Source of the DNA: Streptomyces sp. NBC_01198
GTDB taxonomy: Bacteria; Actinomycetota; Actinomycetes; Streptomycetales; Streptomycetaceae
DNA: 64,000 nucleotides
Direction: 5' to 3'
NCBI RefSeq assembly: GCF_036010485.1
Contig: NZ_CP108568.1
Location: 1,550,001-1,614,000 of the forward strand
Shown here piece by piece: positions 1-8,317 of this stretch (its first letter is position 1; the number at the start of each line of letters is the position of its first letter). A program made the position numbers and the translations under genes. A model generated the notes under the pieces. It saw nothing but the letters and a program-made list of their open reading frames with translations. It made no database searches and was not told where the DNA came from.

Positions 1-104
1 GTTGACGCGCCGACCGTACGATGTCCCCCTGCCCACTCCCGCGCTCGGCGCCGCGGCGGAGGTGGGGGAGACCGCCGCCTGACGCGCCCCGGGAGCCCGC
101 GACC

Positions 105-638
105 GTGTCCCACCTCCACGACGTGCCCATGTGCCGCCAGCTCATCGCGCCGGATGAGTGGGAGGAGCACGGCGGGTGGGAGCTTGGGGACCGCGAGAAG
201 TGGTCCGACCGGGCCTGCGGCCTCGCCTCCCTGCGGATGATCCTGCTGGCGTACGGCCGCGAGGCGCCGACCATCACCGAGCTGCTGAAGCTCGCGGTCA
301 AGAACGAGGTCATGACGCCGCGCGGCGCCCTGCACGCAGGTCTTGCCGAGCTGGCGGCCTCGCACGGAGTCCCCGGCCGCGCCAAACCGGTCGAGGTGGA
401 GGAGCTGCTGGCGCGAGCGGCTGAGGCGCCGCTGATCGTCTCGATCACCGAGCAGTTCCCCGACGACGGTCGGCGCGGAGGCCATCTGATCGTCGTACGC
501 GGCTATTGCGACGCCCCTGACCCTGCCGTCTTCATCCGCGACCCCTCCCGATGGGGCCAGACCCACGACCGCGTACCGCTCAGCCGAGTCGCGGCCTCGT
601 ACTCCGGCCGCGCGATCACTTTCCCGCCCCTGCACTGA
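105..638 (+). CDS. C39-like cysteine peptidase family protein
   Basis: The 177-residue product looks like a papain-like C39-type peptidase. The motif RACGLASLRM carries the likely nucleophile Cys38, GGHLIVVRGY carries His127 and VFIRDPSRWG carries Asp146, in the usual C-H-D order. GTG 105 is preferred because GGGAG lies 9 nt upstream and the fold begins soon after. An ATG at 21 in the same frame has no ribosome site and adds an Arg/Pro-rich stretch. There is no signal peptide, so it should act in the cytoplasm. Its stop at 636-638 lies just before the murF-like gene, so the two are probably co-transcribed. Whether it cleaves a peptide or only keeps the fold cannot be told from sequence. Confidence 0.72.
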   Translation: MSHLHDVPMCRQLIAPDEWEEHGGWELGDREKWSDRACGLASLRMILLAYGREAPTITELLKLAVKNEVMTPRGALHAGLAELAASHGVPGRAKPVEVEELLARAAEAPLIVSITEQFPDDGRRGGHLIVVRGYCDAPDPAVFIRDPSRWGQTHDRVPLSRVAASYSGRAITFPPLH

Positions 639-652
639 GAAAGGCCTTGTAC

Positions 653-2056
653 GTGATCACACTGACGCTCGCCGAGATCGCCGAAGCCACCGGAGGAAGC
701 GTCCACGACGCGCCCGATCCGGAACAGGTACGCGTCACGGGCCAGAGCGCCAGCGACTCACGGCAGGTCGCACCGGGCGGGATGTTCGTCGCCGTGACGG
801 GCGCGCGGGTGGACGGCCACGAGTATGTCGGCCAGGCGGTGGACGCCGGGGCGGTGTGCGTCCTGGCCTCCCGCCCGGTAGGCGTGCCGGCGGTCGTCGT
901 GCCCGACGTGACGGCCGCCCTCGGCCGGCTGGCGCAGTACGCCCTGACGCGCACGGGAGCGCAGGTCGTCGCGCTCACCGGCTCAGCGGGCAAGACCACT
1001 ACGAAGGACCTGCTCGCCCAGGTGCTGGCCCGCCACGGTCGGACCGTTGCCACGCCCGGCAGCTTCAACACCGAGATCGGCCTGCCCCTGACCGTCCTGT
1101 CCGCCTAAGAGGACACCCGCTACCTCGTGCTGGAGATGGGCGCCCGCCACGTCGGCGACATCGCCTACCTCGCGACCCTGACCCCACCCACCCTCGGCAT
1201 CGTCCTGAACGTCGGCTCCGCCCACGTCGGCGAGTTCGGCAGCCGGGAAGCCATCGCCGAGGCGAAAAGCGAACTCGTCCAAGCCCTCCCGCCCGCCTCC
1301 GAGGGCGGCGTCGCGGTCCTGAACGCCGACGACGACCTAGTCGCAGCGATGGCCGACCGCACGAAGGCCGCAGTCACGTACTTCGGCACGAGCGAGCAGG
1401 CGACCATCCGCGCCACCGACATCCACCTGACCGTCGGCCGCGCCACCTTCAATCTCCACACCCCCGACGGCAACGCCCCCGTCACCCTCCAACTCCTCGG
1501 CGCCCACCAGGTCCACAACGCCTTGGCCGTCGCAGCCACCGCCCACGCCTTGGGCATGCCGACCGACGCCATCGCCGAGGCCCTGTCCTCCGCAGCACCT
1601 ATCTCCGCCGCCCGCCTGGAGATCCTGGAACGCCCCGACGGCGTCACGATCATCAACGACGCCTTCAACGCCAACCCCGAATCCACCCGCGCCGCCCTGG
1701 AAACCCTCGTCTCCCTCGCTCAAGGCCGCCGCACGATCGCCGTCCTGGGCGAGATGAAGGAACTCGGCCCCACATCGATCGCCTCCCACGAGGGGATCGG
1801 CCACCTCGTCGCGACCTTGGCTATCGACATCCTCGTCACGGTCGGCACAACCCCGGACGCCACTGCCCTGACGATGGCAGCCCTGGTGACCAACCCCGCC
1901 CTCACAACTTTCACCACCCCCGACGCCGAATCCCTCCTTGCGACCCTGACCTCGCTCCTCGTCCCCGGCGACGTCGCCCTGATCAAGGCAAGCCGCTCAG
2001 TGGGCCTGGAACACTTCGGAGACGCTCTCCGGACCGCCGCCATCCGACTGCATTGA
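653..2056 (+). pseudogene. murF: UDP-MurNAc-tripeptide--D-Ala-D-Ala ligase paralogue, in-frame stop
   Basis: The reading frame encodes a Mur ligase of about 466 residues that would add D-Ala-D-Ala to the peptidoglycan precursor using ATP. The P-loop GSAGKTTTKD, the EMGARHVGDI block and NDAFNANPEST are MurF hallmarks. A single TAA at 1106-1108 interrupts the frame between TVLSA and EDTRYLVLEMG, and both sides stay in the same frame. GTG 653 follows GAGAAAGG by 8 nt. Translation could restart at GTG 1127, but that product lacks the P-loop. No other cell-wall (dcw) genes are nearby, so this is a second copy and its loss need not be lethal. A sequencing error is the main alternative. Confidence 0.85.
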
Positions 2057-2559
2057 CATGGCCTTGAAGTGCGATCGCCTCGGTTCGCCAACCTGGCGTC
2101 CTCGGCGCCGCTTGGAAGAGGATGGGCTGGGCCTCCTGAATCATGAAGCTGCGCAAACTTGAAGTGGCTGGTCAGGAAGCCAGGCGCGATGTGCGAAGTC
2201 AAGGTCAAGTGGACTGCTGGTAGCCCAACATCGAGGCCTCTCTCGACGACGAAGGTGCAGCAAAGGTCAACCCGACACCACACGGGAGAAGCAGTTCGAC
2301 AACCTTCGCGCATCCACCCGCCAGACAAGGAAGCCTTCGGCTCACTGCCATCGAGATCGAATCCCCTTCTGCACGATGAGTGCTGATCAGTAGCGCCGCT
2401 GCTGTCCATCAGCCTCGTCCGGACTACTGGCGGGATCTTCCGTAGCGAGTGCGCCGATCGAAGTCATGTTGGGAGAGGAGGAAGCCGCTACGATTTCCGG
2501 GTGGCCCGCCTGATCGATCGAGCGGCGGTGCCTTGGCCGCGCTGTTCGGGAGGAACGCC
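2057..2559 (+). other. Intergenic region upstream of the kinase cassette
   Basis: About 500 bp separate the broken murF from the kinase gene. Short open frames here (for example 2159-2386) lack a convincing ribosome site and recognisable motifs. The promoter for the kinase, receiver and hydrolase genes should lie here, but I cannot identify clear -35 and -10 boxes. GGGAGG at 2548-2553 is the ribosome site for the TTG start at 2560. Confidence 0.5.
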
Positions 2560-4737
2560 TTGACGCAGCACCACCTCCGCTTCGCCCCGCAGATCCTCGC
2601 CCGGCTCGGTGAAGAACTGGTCCCTCACGCGGACTTGGGCATCATGGAACTCGTCCGCAACGCTTACGACGCGGACGCCACGATTTGTCGACTACGGATG
2701 AGTGAAGCCGAGCAGCCCGGCGGCACACTTGTCGTTTCGGACAACGGCGATGGAATGACGGCGGAGCAGCTCTCCAGCGGATTTCTCCTCATTGGAAAAT
2801 CCGGAAAATCGTCGGACATCTATACCCGTACGGGCCGGCGCAAGGTGGGCGAGAAGGGTTTGGGTAGAATTGCTGCCCTGCGCCTCGGTACTAATGTCAC
2901 CGTACGCTCACGCTCCAAGGACGAGCCTAACATCGAGCATTCGCTGACGATCGACTGGAATCGAATCGATGCGTCTGAAGCGGTGGAAGATGTCCCTCTG
3001 GCAATCAGGAGCCAAAAATGTGAGGGGGAGACCGGAACGACCGTCGAGATAACGGGGCTTCGCCAGGGAATCGCTCAGCGGGACGCCGACCGTCTTGCGC
3101 GGTCGGTGCTCATGCTGACGGGTCCCTTCGCTGATGGCTCGGCGTTCCGAGTGACCTGTGATTCCCCGGAATTCGAGACCCTTTCCAGGGTGATCACTTC
3201 AGATCTGCTCCAGTGGGTCGAATTTCGCCTCGTGGCAGAGTTGGACGAGCACGGAAAGGCTTCCGCAACCCTTTACAACTGGCGCGGTGAAATCATCAAG
3301 TCGGCGGGACACGATGAAGTGGGTAGGAAGCGCCAAGGGCGTGGAAATCGCGACGCACCTCTGACGTTCTCCGCGCCGTCGGCCGCGTTCGAGATGTGGA
3401 TGTTCAACCTCAACCCTGGGGCTTCCAAGGAGGTTCGGTTCGCCCAGCAGCCCACAGCGGAAATCAAGGAGTGGCTCAAACAGGTGGGCGGAGTTCATCT
3501 GTACCATCGGGAACTCCGCGTGCAGCCATACGGAGACGTGGGGAACGACTGGCTGGTAATCAACCTAAGGCGTGCAGCGAGCCCCGAGGGTCGTGCGTCC
3601 ACGAACAACTCTGTTGGCCGCATCCAGGTGGAGGACCCTGATGAGCTTCTCCAGCCCAAGACGGACCGTAGCGGTTTCGTCGACAACCTACAGTTCCTTG
3701 AGCTGCAGGAATTCGCAAGACGTGCCCTGGACTGGTCGGCGGAGCAGCGACTTGAATTGCGTGAGCAGCGTCGCATCGGCGCGGCGCCTAAGGCGCGCGA
3801 CCGGGTCAAGGAAGCTGAGAAACAGTTCCGTAATCTATTGCAGGCCGTCAGTCCGAGGGACCCCGAAACGCCAACTCTGGATGGCGCCGCTGACTCTGCG
3901 GTATTGGAGTCCTTCACCGCCGGAGCCTCCGAAGTATTCGACTCTCAACGTCAGGAAATCGAAGCGCTCCGCGAAGACCTTCTCCTGTACCGCACCCTGG
4001 CAACGGTCGGCACCAGCACCGCAGTTTTCGCGCACGAGGCGATGAAGCCGGCGGCCCGCATCATCAACGAGGTCAAGACGGTCAGTCGCCGGGTCAAGCA
4101 GTACGTTTCGGAGGACGAATACAAAGAAAGATTCCACTCGTCGGTTGAGAACTCGATCGACAGCGCCAAGACCCTGGAGACCTTCGCCCGCCTCCCGCTG
4201 ACCCTTCTGGCGAAAAATAAGCGGCAGATCGCCGACATTCACATCGACCGGGAGTGTCCGGCGATCGTCCGGCTTTTCTCTCGCTATCTCGATGAGCGTG
4301 GAATTCAGGTCGAATACGATCTTGACGCGGAAGGTGCGATCGTCCGCAGTACTATCGCCGACATTGAGTCGATCCTGTCCAATCTCATCGTGAATGCCGC
4401 ACATGCCTTCACGCGCACAGATGCCATCCGGCCAGAGCGTGCGATCCGCGTCAGAACGCGCCTGGCCGTCGAAGGAGACACAACTCGCCTGTGCCTCTGC
4501 GTCGATGACTCGGGTCCCGGCATCAAGGACATCTCGTTGAGCGCGATCTGGCTGCCGGGCAAGACAACACGCGACAACGGGACCGGCCTGGGTCTCACGA
4601 TCGTCCGGGACATCGTCGCCGACCTCGGCGGCACCCAAGAGGCGCGTGAGTACGGCGAGTTGGGTGGCGCGCGTATCATGGTCTGGCTTCCGGCCCAAGC
4701 CGCCGGGGCCAAGGGGAGTGAGATGGGGGACGAGTGA
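2560..4737 (+). CDS. Double-GHKL sensor/histidine kinase-like ATPase
   Basis: The 725-residue protein carries two GHKL ATPase modules. The N-terminal one resembles the Hsp90/MORC/HATPase_c_3 type: IMELVRNAYDADAT (28-40), DNGDGM (61-66) and GEKGLGR (97-103). A coiled-coil-like stretch follows near 395-480. Next comes a dimerisation/phosphoacceptor-like helix with FAHEAMKP (His492). The C-terminal kinase ATPase has an N-box (NLIVNAAHAF, about 608-617), DDSGPGI (649-655) and GTGLGL (674-679). No membrane segment is visible, so it is probably a cytosolic sensor. TTG 2560 is chosen for the GGGAGG 6 nt upstream; a longer frame from 2449 adds 37 unrelated residues. It overlaps the receiver gene by 4 nt (GTGA). 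The signal is unknown; defence is inferred from context. Confidence 0.8.
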   Translation: MTQHHLRFAPQILARLGEELVPHADLGIMELVRNAYDADATICRLRMSEAEQPGGTLVVSDNGDGMTAEQLSSGFLLIGKSGKSSDIYTRTGRRKVGEKGLGRIAALRLGTNVTVRSRSKDEPNIEHSLTIDWNRIDASEAVEDVPLAIRSQKCEGETGTTVEITGLRQGIAQRDADRLARSVLMLTGPFADGSAFRVTCDSPEFETLSRVITSDLLQWVEFRLVAELDEHGKASATLYNWRGEIIKSAGHDEVGRKRQGRGNRDAPLTFSAPSAAFEMWMFNLNPGASKEVRFAQQPTAEIKEWLKQVGGVHLYHRELRVQPYGDVGNDWLVINLRRAASPEGRASTNNSVGRIQVEDPDELLQPKTDRSGFVDNLQFLELQEFARRALDWSAEQRLELREQRRIGAAPKARDRVKEAEKQFRNLLQAVSPRDPETPTLDGAADSAVLESFTAGASEVFDSQRQEIEALREDLLLYRTLATVGTSTAVFAHEAMKPAARIINEVKTVSRRVKQYVSEDEYKERFHSSVENSIDSAKTLETFARLPLTLLAKNKRQIADIHIDRECPAIVRLFSRYLDERGIQVEYDLDAEGAIVRSTIADIESILSNLIVNAAHAFTRTDAIRPERAIRVRTRLAVEGDTTRLCLCVDDSGPGIKDISLSAIWLPGKTTRDNGTGLGLTIVRDIVADLGGTQEAREYGELGGARIMVWLPAQAAGAKGSEMGDE

Positions 4738-5450
4738 GCGTACGCCCGTTGGCAGAGGGATCGTCGGTCGTAGTCATCGACGATGACGTGATGGACGCGA
4801 GTAGCATCACCCATCCCCTTCAGGACGCGGGTTTCCGTACAGAGATGATCACCGAGTTCACATCGGGTCAGGACGCCGACGCGTTTCTCGCTTCTCTGGG
4901 CGATCGCTACGACGCCGTGGTGTGCGACCACATCCTTGGAGGGCGCGGCAACGCCCGCTTCACAGGCGCCGAGCTGGTGTGCAAAGCGAACCAACGAGTG
5001 GGCAGGCCGCTGCCAGCGGTCCTCATCAGCAGCCACGTCAACACCGATCAGAACGGGGCGATTCTGCGCTGGCGCGAAGGCATCCCGAGCGTTGTCGACA
5101 AGAGTGACGCCTCCGATGCAGTGGTGGACGCGCTCCGTTACACCCTAGACGAGCTGGCCGGAAACCTCGCCCGAGAACGGCGTGCCTTCGCGACTCCGAT
5201 CGAGGTCCTCGCCGTGCGGTCCGAGGGGGAGGAACCACAGGCGAAGGTGGTCGTTGTCGGCTGGAAGATCGACTCCTCCGTCTGGATGCCGTTGCGTCCC
5301 ATCGAGAAATCCACAGGCCTCCGACCGGAAGAACTGCCCGGCCGATGGCTTGAGGCCGAGGTGAACTGCTACGCGAAGGAAGCCTCCGACCTCTTCTATC
5401 GCAACATCGTCCTTGCTCCCGATCTGCCGAAGGAGTGGCTCACCGCATGA
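4734..5450 (+). CDS. Receiver-domain response regulator with unknown C-terminal domain
   Basis: The 238-residue protein starts with a CheY-like receiver. The acidic pocket is IDDDVMD (Asp16-18), the phospho-acceptor is Asp65 in DAVVCDHIL, the switch serine lies in VLISSH (about 99-100) and the conserved lysine is Lys123 in VVDKSD. Residues about 150-238 form a second domain that I do not recognise; it shows no obvious helix-turn-helix. The gene overlaps the kinase gene upstream (GTGA at 4734-4737) and the hydrolase gene downstream (ATGA). It is therefore the natural phosphorylation partner of the kinase. With no DNA-binding domain visible, its output is more likely protein-protein contact than transcription. 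Confidence 0.82.
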   Translation: MSVRPLAEGSSVVVIDDDVMDASSITHPLQDAGFRTEMITEFTSGQDADAFLASLGDRYDAVVCDHILGGRGNARFTGAELVCKANQRVGRPLPAVLISSHVNTDQNGAILRWREGIPSVVDKSDASDAVVDALRYTLDELAGNLARERRAFATPIEVLAVRSEGEEPQAKVVVVGWKIDSSVWMPLRPIEKSTGLRPEELPGRWLEAEVNCYAKEASDLFYRNIVLAPDLPKEWLTA

Positions 5451-6550
5451 GCGCCCCGACCGCTCCCACTGAACTGCCGCTCGGCCAGCAAGCAGAAGCA
5501 GACTTAGCTGTCAGTGTCCTGGACGTCGGACACGGAAATTCTGCTGTTGTACGCGATGGTTCGACCTGCGCCGTCATTGACACGGCCCCAGGCGACATCG
5601 TGCAGCGTGAATTGGATCGTGTGGGATGCGAACACATCGAGCACCTGATCATCTCGCACTCAGACCAGGATCACGCCGGTGGCGGCCCGCAGATTCTGCT
5701 CGATCCTGCGCGCACAGTGGGAACTGCCTGGTTCAACCCGGACGCGAAGAAGAACAGCCGAATCTGGGAACGATTGATCCGAGCCGTGCACACCCGTTAC
5801 AGGCACGGTGGCTTCGGCGGGCACCAGATGTTGCACACAGAGACGCCTCAGACGCTGTACTGCGGTCGGGCGAGGCTCGAAATTTGCCATCCCAGCTTCC
5901 TCATGGCCGGCACCGGCCCGACGGAGACATCCCCGATCTTCGGAAACCTGAACACCAACACCATTTGCATCGTAGTCCGAGTGCATCTGCTGGAGGAGCC
6001 CGCCGTCCTCCTCGCAGCCGACATTGACGCGGTGGCACTCAAGCACATTCAGGAGAACGGCCATCAGTTGTCAGCGCCTGTCCTCGTTTTCCCCCACCAC
6101 GGAGGACTCCCTGGCAGGGCTGATCCGCAGTCCTTCGCCAAAGACCTGACGGAACTAGTGGCCCCTCGACTGGTCATCTTCTCCATCCGGGGCGGACTGC
6201 GCCCGGCCAATCCGAATCGGGAGATCATGGCGGGCGTGCGGTTGGCTGCTCCGGACGCGCACATTGCATGCACGCAACTGTCGGTGCATTGCCATGATGA
6301 GAAGCAACTCGTCACCGACCGGCACCTGACAGTCCTCCCGGCAGCGGGTCGCAAGTCCGGCCGGTCCTGTGCGGGCAGTTTGACCGTGACACACGCCGAG
6401 GCAGGACTGCGCTTTGACCCGCCACTGGAGACCCATCGGTCGTTCGTGGATGGCGGTACGGTGGCCAACCCGCTCTGCCGACTCCCTATCCCCGGTCCGC
6501 GCAAGGCTCCCAGTAACGCTCGCCGAGGCGACGTGGCTGATGAGACGTAG
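5447..6550 (+). CDS. ComEC-like metallo-beta-lactamase-fold hydrolase
   Basis: The 367-residue soluble protein has a metallo-beta-lactamase fold close to the hydrolase domain of ComEC/Rec2. It opens with VSVLDVGHGNSAVV. The metal motif is HSDQDHAGGG (His71, Asp73, Asp75, His76), with NLNTNTICIV near 168, AADID near 191 and the late metal ligands in FPHHGG (217-218). ATG 5447 overlaps the receiver stop as ATGA, which suggests translational coupling. Solo proteins of this family occur in conflict-system loci, where nuclease or nucleotide hydrolysis is suspected. Here it may be the effector switched by the two-component pair. The last 70 residues look poorly structured. Substrate is unknown. Confidence 0.8.
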   Translation: MSAPTAPTELPLGQQAEADLAVSVLDVGHGNSAVVRDGSTCAVIDTAPGDIVQRELDRVGCEHIEHLIISHSDQDHAGGGPQILLDPARTVGTAWFNPDAKKNSRIWERLIRAVHTRYRHGGFGGHQMLHTETPQTLYCGRARLEICHPSFLMAGTGPTETSPIFGNLNTNTICIVVRVHLLEEPAVLLAADIDAVALKHIQENGHQLSAPVLVFPHHGGLPGRADPQSFAKDLTELVAPRLVIFSIRGGLRPANPNREIMAGVRLAAPDAHIACTQLSVHCHDEKQLVTDRHLTVLPAAGRKSGRSCAGSLTVTHAEAGLRFDPPLETHRSFVDGGTVANPLCRLPIPGPRKAPSNARRGDVADET

Positions 6551-6557
6551 CACGACG

Positions 6558-6654
6558 GGATCAGTGATCCGTTCCCAACGCCCCTGATCCTGCTGCAGAA
6601 TGACACCGAAGCCGTTCCAGACACTTGATCCAGGACGCCATCCCTTCCGGATCA
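6558..6654 (+). promoter_or_regulatory. Cluster of five GGATCA/TGATCC hexamers before the methyltransferase
   Basis: The 119-bp leader between the hydrolase gene and the methyltransferase gene holds GGATCA at 6558 and 6649 and TGATCC at 6565, 6585 and 6626. The first two form a perfect inverted repeat with one central base. About 0.05 copies on both strands would be expected by chance in such a stretch. The sites could be an operator, or target sites by which the adjacent adenine methyltransferase senses its own activity. This is inference; the repetition itself is visible. Confidence 0.6.
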
Positions 6655-6669
6655 GCAGGAGGGGAACTA

Positions 6670-8004
6670 ATGAGTATTGCGGCCTATGGCAAGTACGCAC
6701 GTCAGCTGGAGACCTTGGTGACTGACGTGGCCGCAGGTCATTGGCGCCGTGTGGGAGATGACGTGACGCATGCTCTCAACGGTCAGGCGTCGACGGAACT
6801 GCGGCGTATGGTTCCACGCGCCGATCGCCGAGCCACCGGATCCTTCTTCACGACCGGCAGGGTCCGGGAATCCTACGAGGGACTGCTGACGCGCAGCACG
6901 CCCTCCGGACAGACGCCAGTGATTTGGGACCCCACCTGTGGCGGCGGAGACCTCCTCATTGCCGCTACCACACAATTCCCAGTAGGGGTGTCACCAGCAG
7001 AGACGCTAACTGTGTGGAACCGCCGAGTAAGAGGCCACGACCTTCACGATCCCTATGTGGCAGTGGCGCGCATGCGGCTGCTCCTGGCCATGTTGGAACG
7101 TCATCGGGCTGTTGGTTCCGATGTCCCGCTCACGGAAGACCGGTGGCGCGCCGCCTTCCCAAGAGTGCAGGTCGGCGACGGTCTGCTGGCATTGCGTGAA
7201 GCGTCCCAAGGCCGCGGCTTTGGAGGCCGATTGCTTCTGAATCCCCCCTACGGCATGGATGCGGCACTCTCCGGCTGTACCTGGTCGACCGGTAGGACAT
7301 CCTTGGCTGCGACGTTCACCGCTCAGGCGTCAGTCGCGATGGCTCCGGGCGGGACACTCTTCGCCGTCTTGCCCGATGTACTTCGCAGCGGAAGCCGCTA
7401 CCGGTCCTGGCGAAGCCAGCTTGCCGAGCGACTGGAGCTGGAGGAGATTCGCCCGCACGGCCTCTTCGACGATCACACAGACGTAGACGTCTTCTTGCTC
7501 TCTGCCGTCCGTAGGACAGGCGGCCACCCCGGCGCAGTCGCCTGGTGGCCACCGTCCGCCATCACCACGGACGGCGCTGTAGGTGACCATTTCCGCATTG
7601 GAGTCGGCCCCGTCGTCGACAACCGGGACTCTCTAGACGGGCCAGAGGTTCCCTACCTCACGGCGAAGGAGCTGCCGGGCCAAGGCGCGATGGGGCTTCC
7701 ATCTCGCAGGCGCCACTTCAGCGGGCGTTTGCTTGATCCCCCCTTCGTAGTCATGCGCCGTACGTCCCGACCAGGGCAAGGAGCAAAAGGAGGCTCCCGT
7801 GGAACAGGAGTGCTTATCGAGGGCGAACAGCCAGTCGCCGTGGATAATCACCTGATCGTGGCGGAGCCGCTGACAGGCGGAGTGGCACGCTGCCGGGAGC
7901 TGCTCAAGGTGTTGGACGGCCCAAAGGTCGTCCACTGGCTTGACGAGCGCATTCGCTGCCGCCACCTGACCGTCACCGTCGTCCGATCACTCCCTTGGGG
8001 CTGA
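6670..8004 (+). CDS. N6-adenine DNA methyltransferase
   Basis: The 444-residue protein is a class I SAM-dependent DNA methyltransferase of the N6-adenine type. Motif X-like GSFFTTGRV lies at 57-65, SAM-binding motif I is DPTCGGGDLL (87-96), an acidic GHDLHDP loop starts near 122 and the catalytic motif IV is NPPY (191-194). The C-terminal 200 residues probably form the target-recognition domain. ATG 6670 has a strong site (AGGAGGGG, 6657-6664). No restriction endonuclease lies beside it, so it is either a solitary methylase or marks self DNA for the neighbouring kinase/hydrolase and PIN genes. The repeat-rich leader suggests its dose is controlled. It lacks the length of PglX or type IIG enzymes. 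Confidence 0.85.
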   Translation: MSIAAYGKYARQLETLVTDVAAGHWRRVGDDVTHALNGQASTELRRMVPRADRRATGSFFTTGRVRESYEGLLTRSTPSGQTPVIWDPTCGGGDLLIAATTQFPVGVSPAETLTVWNRRVRGHDLHDPYVAVARMRLLLAMLERHRAVGSDVPLTEDRWRAAFPRVQVGDGLLALREASQGRGFGGRLLLNPPYGMDAALSGCTWSTGRTSLAATFTAQASVAMAPGGTLFAVLPDVLRSGSRYRSWRSQLAERLELEEIRPHGLFDDHTDVDVFLLSAVRRTGGHPGAVAWWPPSAITTDGAVGDHFRIGVGPVVDNRDSLDGPEVPYLTAKELPGQGAMGLPSRRRHFSGRLLDPPFVVMRRTSRPGQGAKGGSRGTGVLIEGEQPVAVDNHLIVAEPLTGGVARCRELLKVLDGPKVVHWLDERIRCRHLTVTVVRSLPWG

Positions 8005-8119
8005 CCTGCGCCACGAGTTACCAGAAGGAAAGACCACCAGCCCGGACAGGGTGATCGGGTGCGACATGCGTGCGAGACGATGTGGATCGTGACGGTCCAT
8101 AGAACAGGAATTCCCTGGG

Positions 8120-8248
8120 GAAGTCGAAGTACTCGCCTGCGTTCCGGGCCCATGTTGTCACGTTGTGCCGGGTCAGTCCCAAGCACACCAACCCCTCCGG
8201 TGTGCCTGCGGGCTCTACCGTCGGTACGCCATCAACCGAACTGTTCAA
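8120..8248 (-). pseudogene. Possible remnant of a small helix-turn-helix protein
   Basis: The 313-bp gap between the methyltransferase and PIN genes contains, on the minus strand, a stretch that translates to GLTRHNVTTWARNAGEYF followed by DFPREF. This resembles the excisionase/AlpA-like pattern of a short recognition helix followed by FP. Beyond it the frame turns into low-complexity sequence with no sensible continuation. I read it as a decayed fragment of a mobile-element regulator, but chance resemblance is quite possible. Nothing else is seen in the gap. Confidence 0.28.
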
Positions 8249-8317
8249 CTCGGCTGCGAGTGATAGGGGCCAGGTGGTAATCGTTGCTGGACCCTTGAGA
8301 AGAGTTGAGGCAACAGC

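Noticed and set aside
2159..2386. A 75-codon frame upstream of the kinase gene
   Set aside because: No ribosome site, no recognisable motif and unusual composition; treated as intergenic.
2560..6550. Identification of the kinase/receiver/hydrolase trio as the Detocs system
   Set aside because: Detocs, as I know it, has a different kinase layout and a separate phosphate-sink protein, and the effector is fused to the receiver. Here the receiver has no recognised effector domain.
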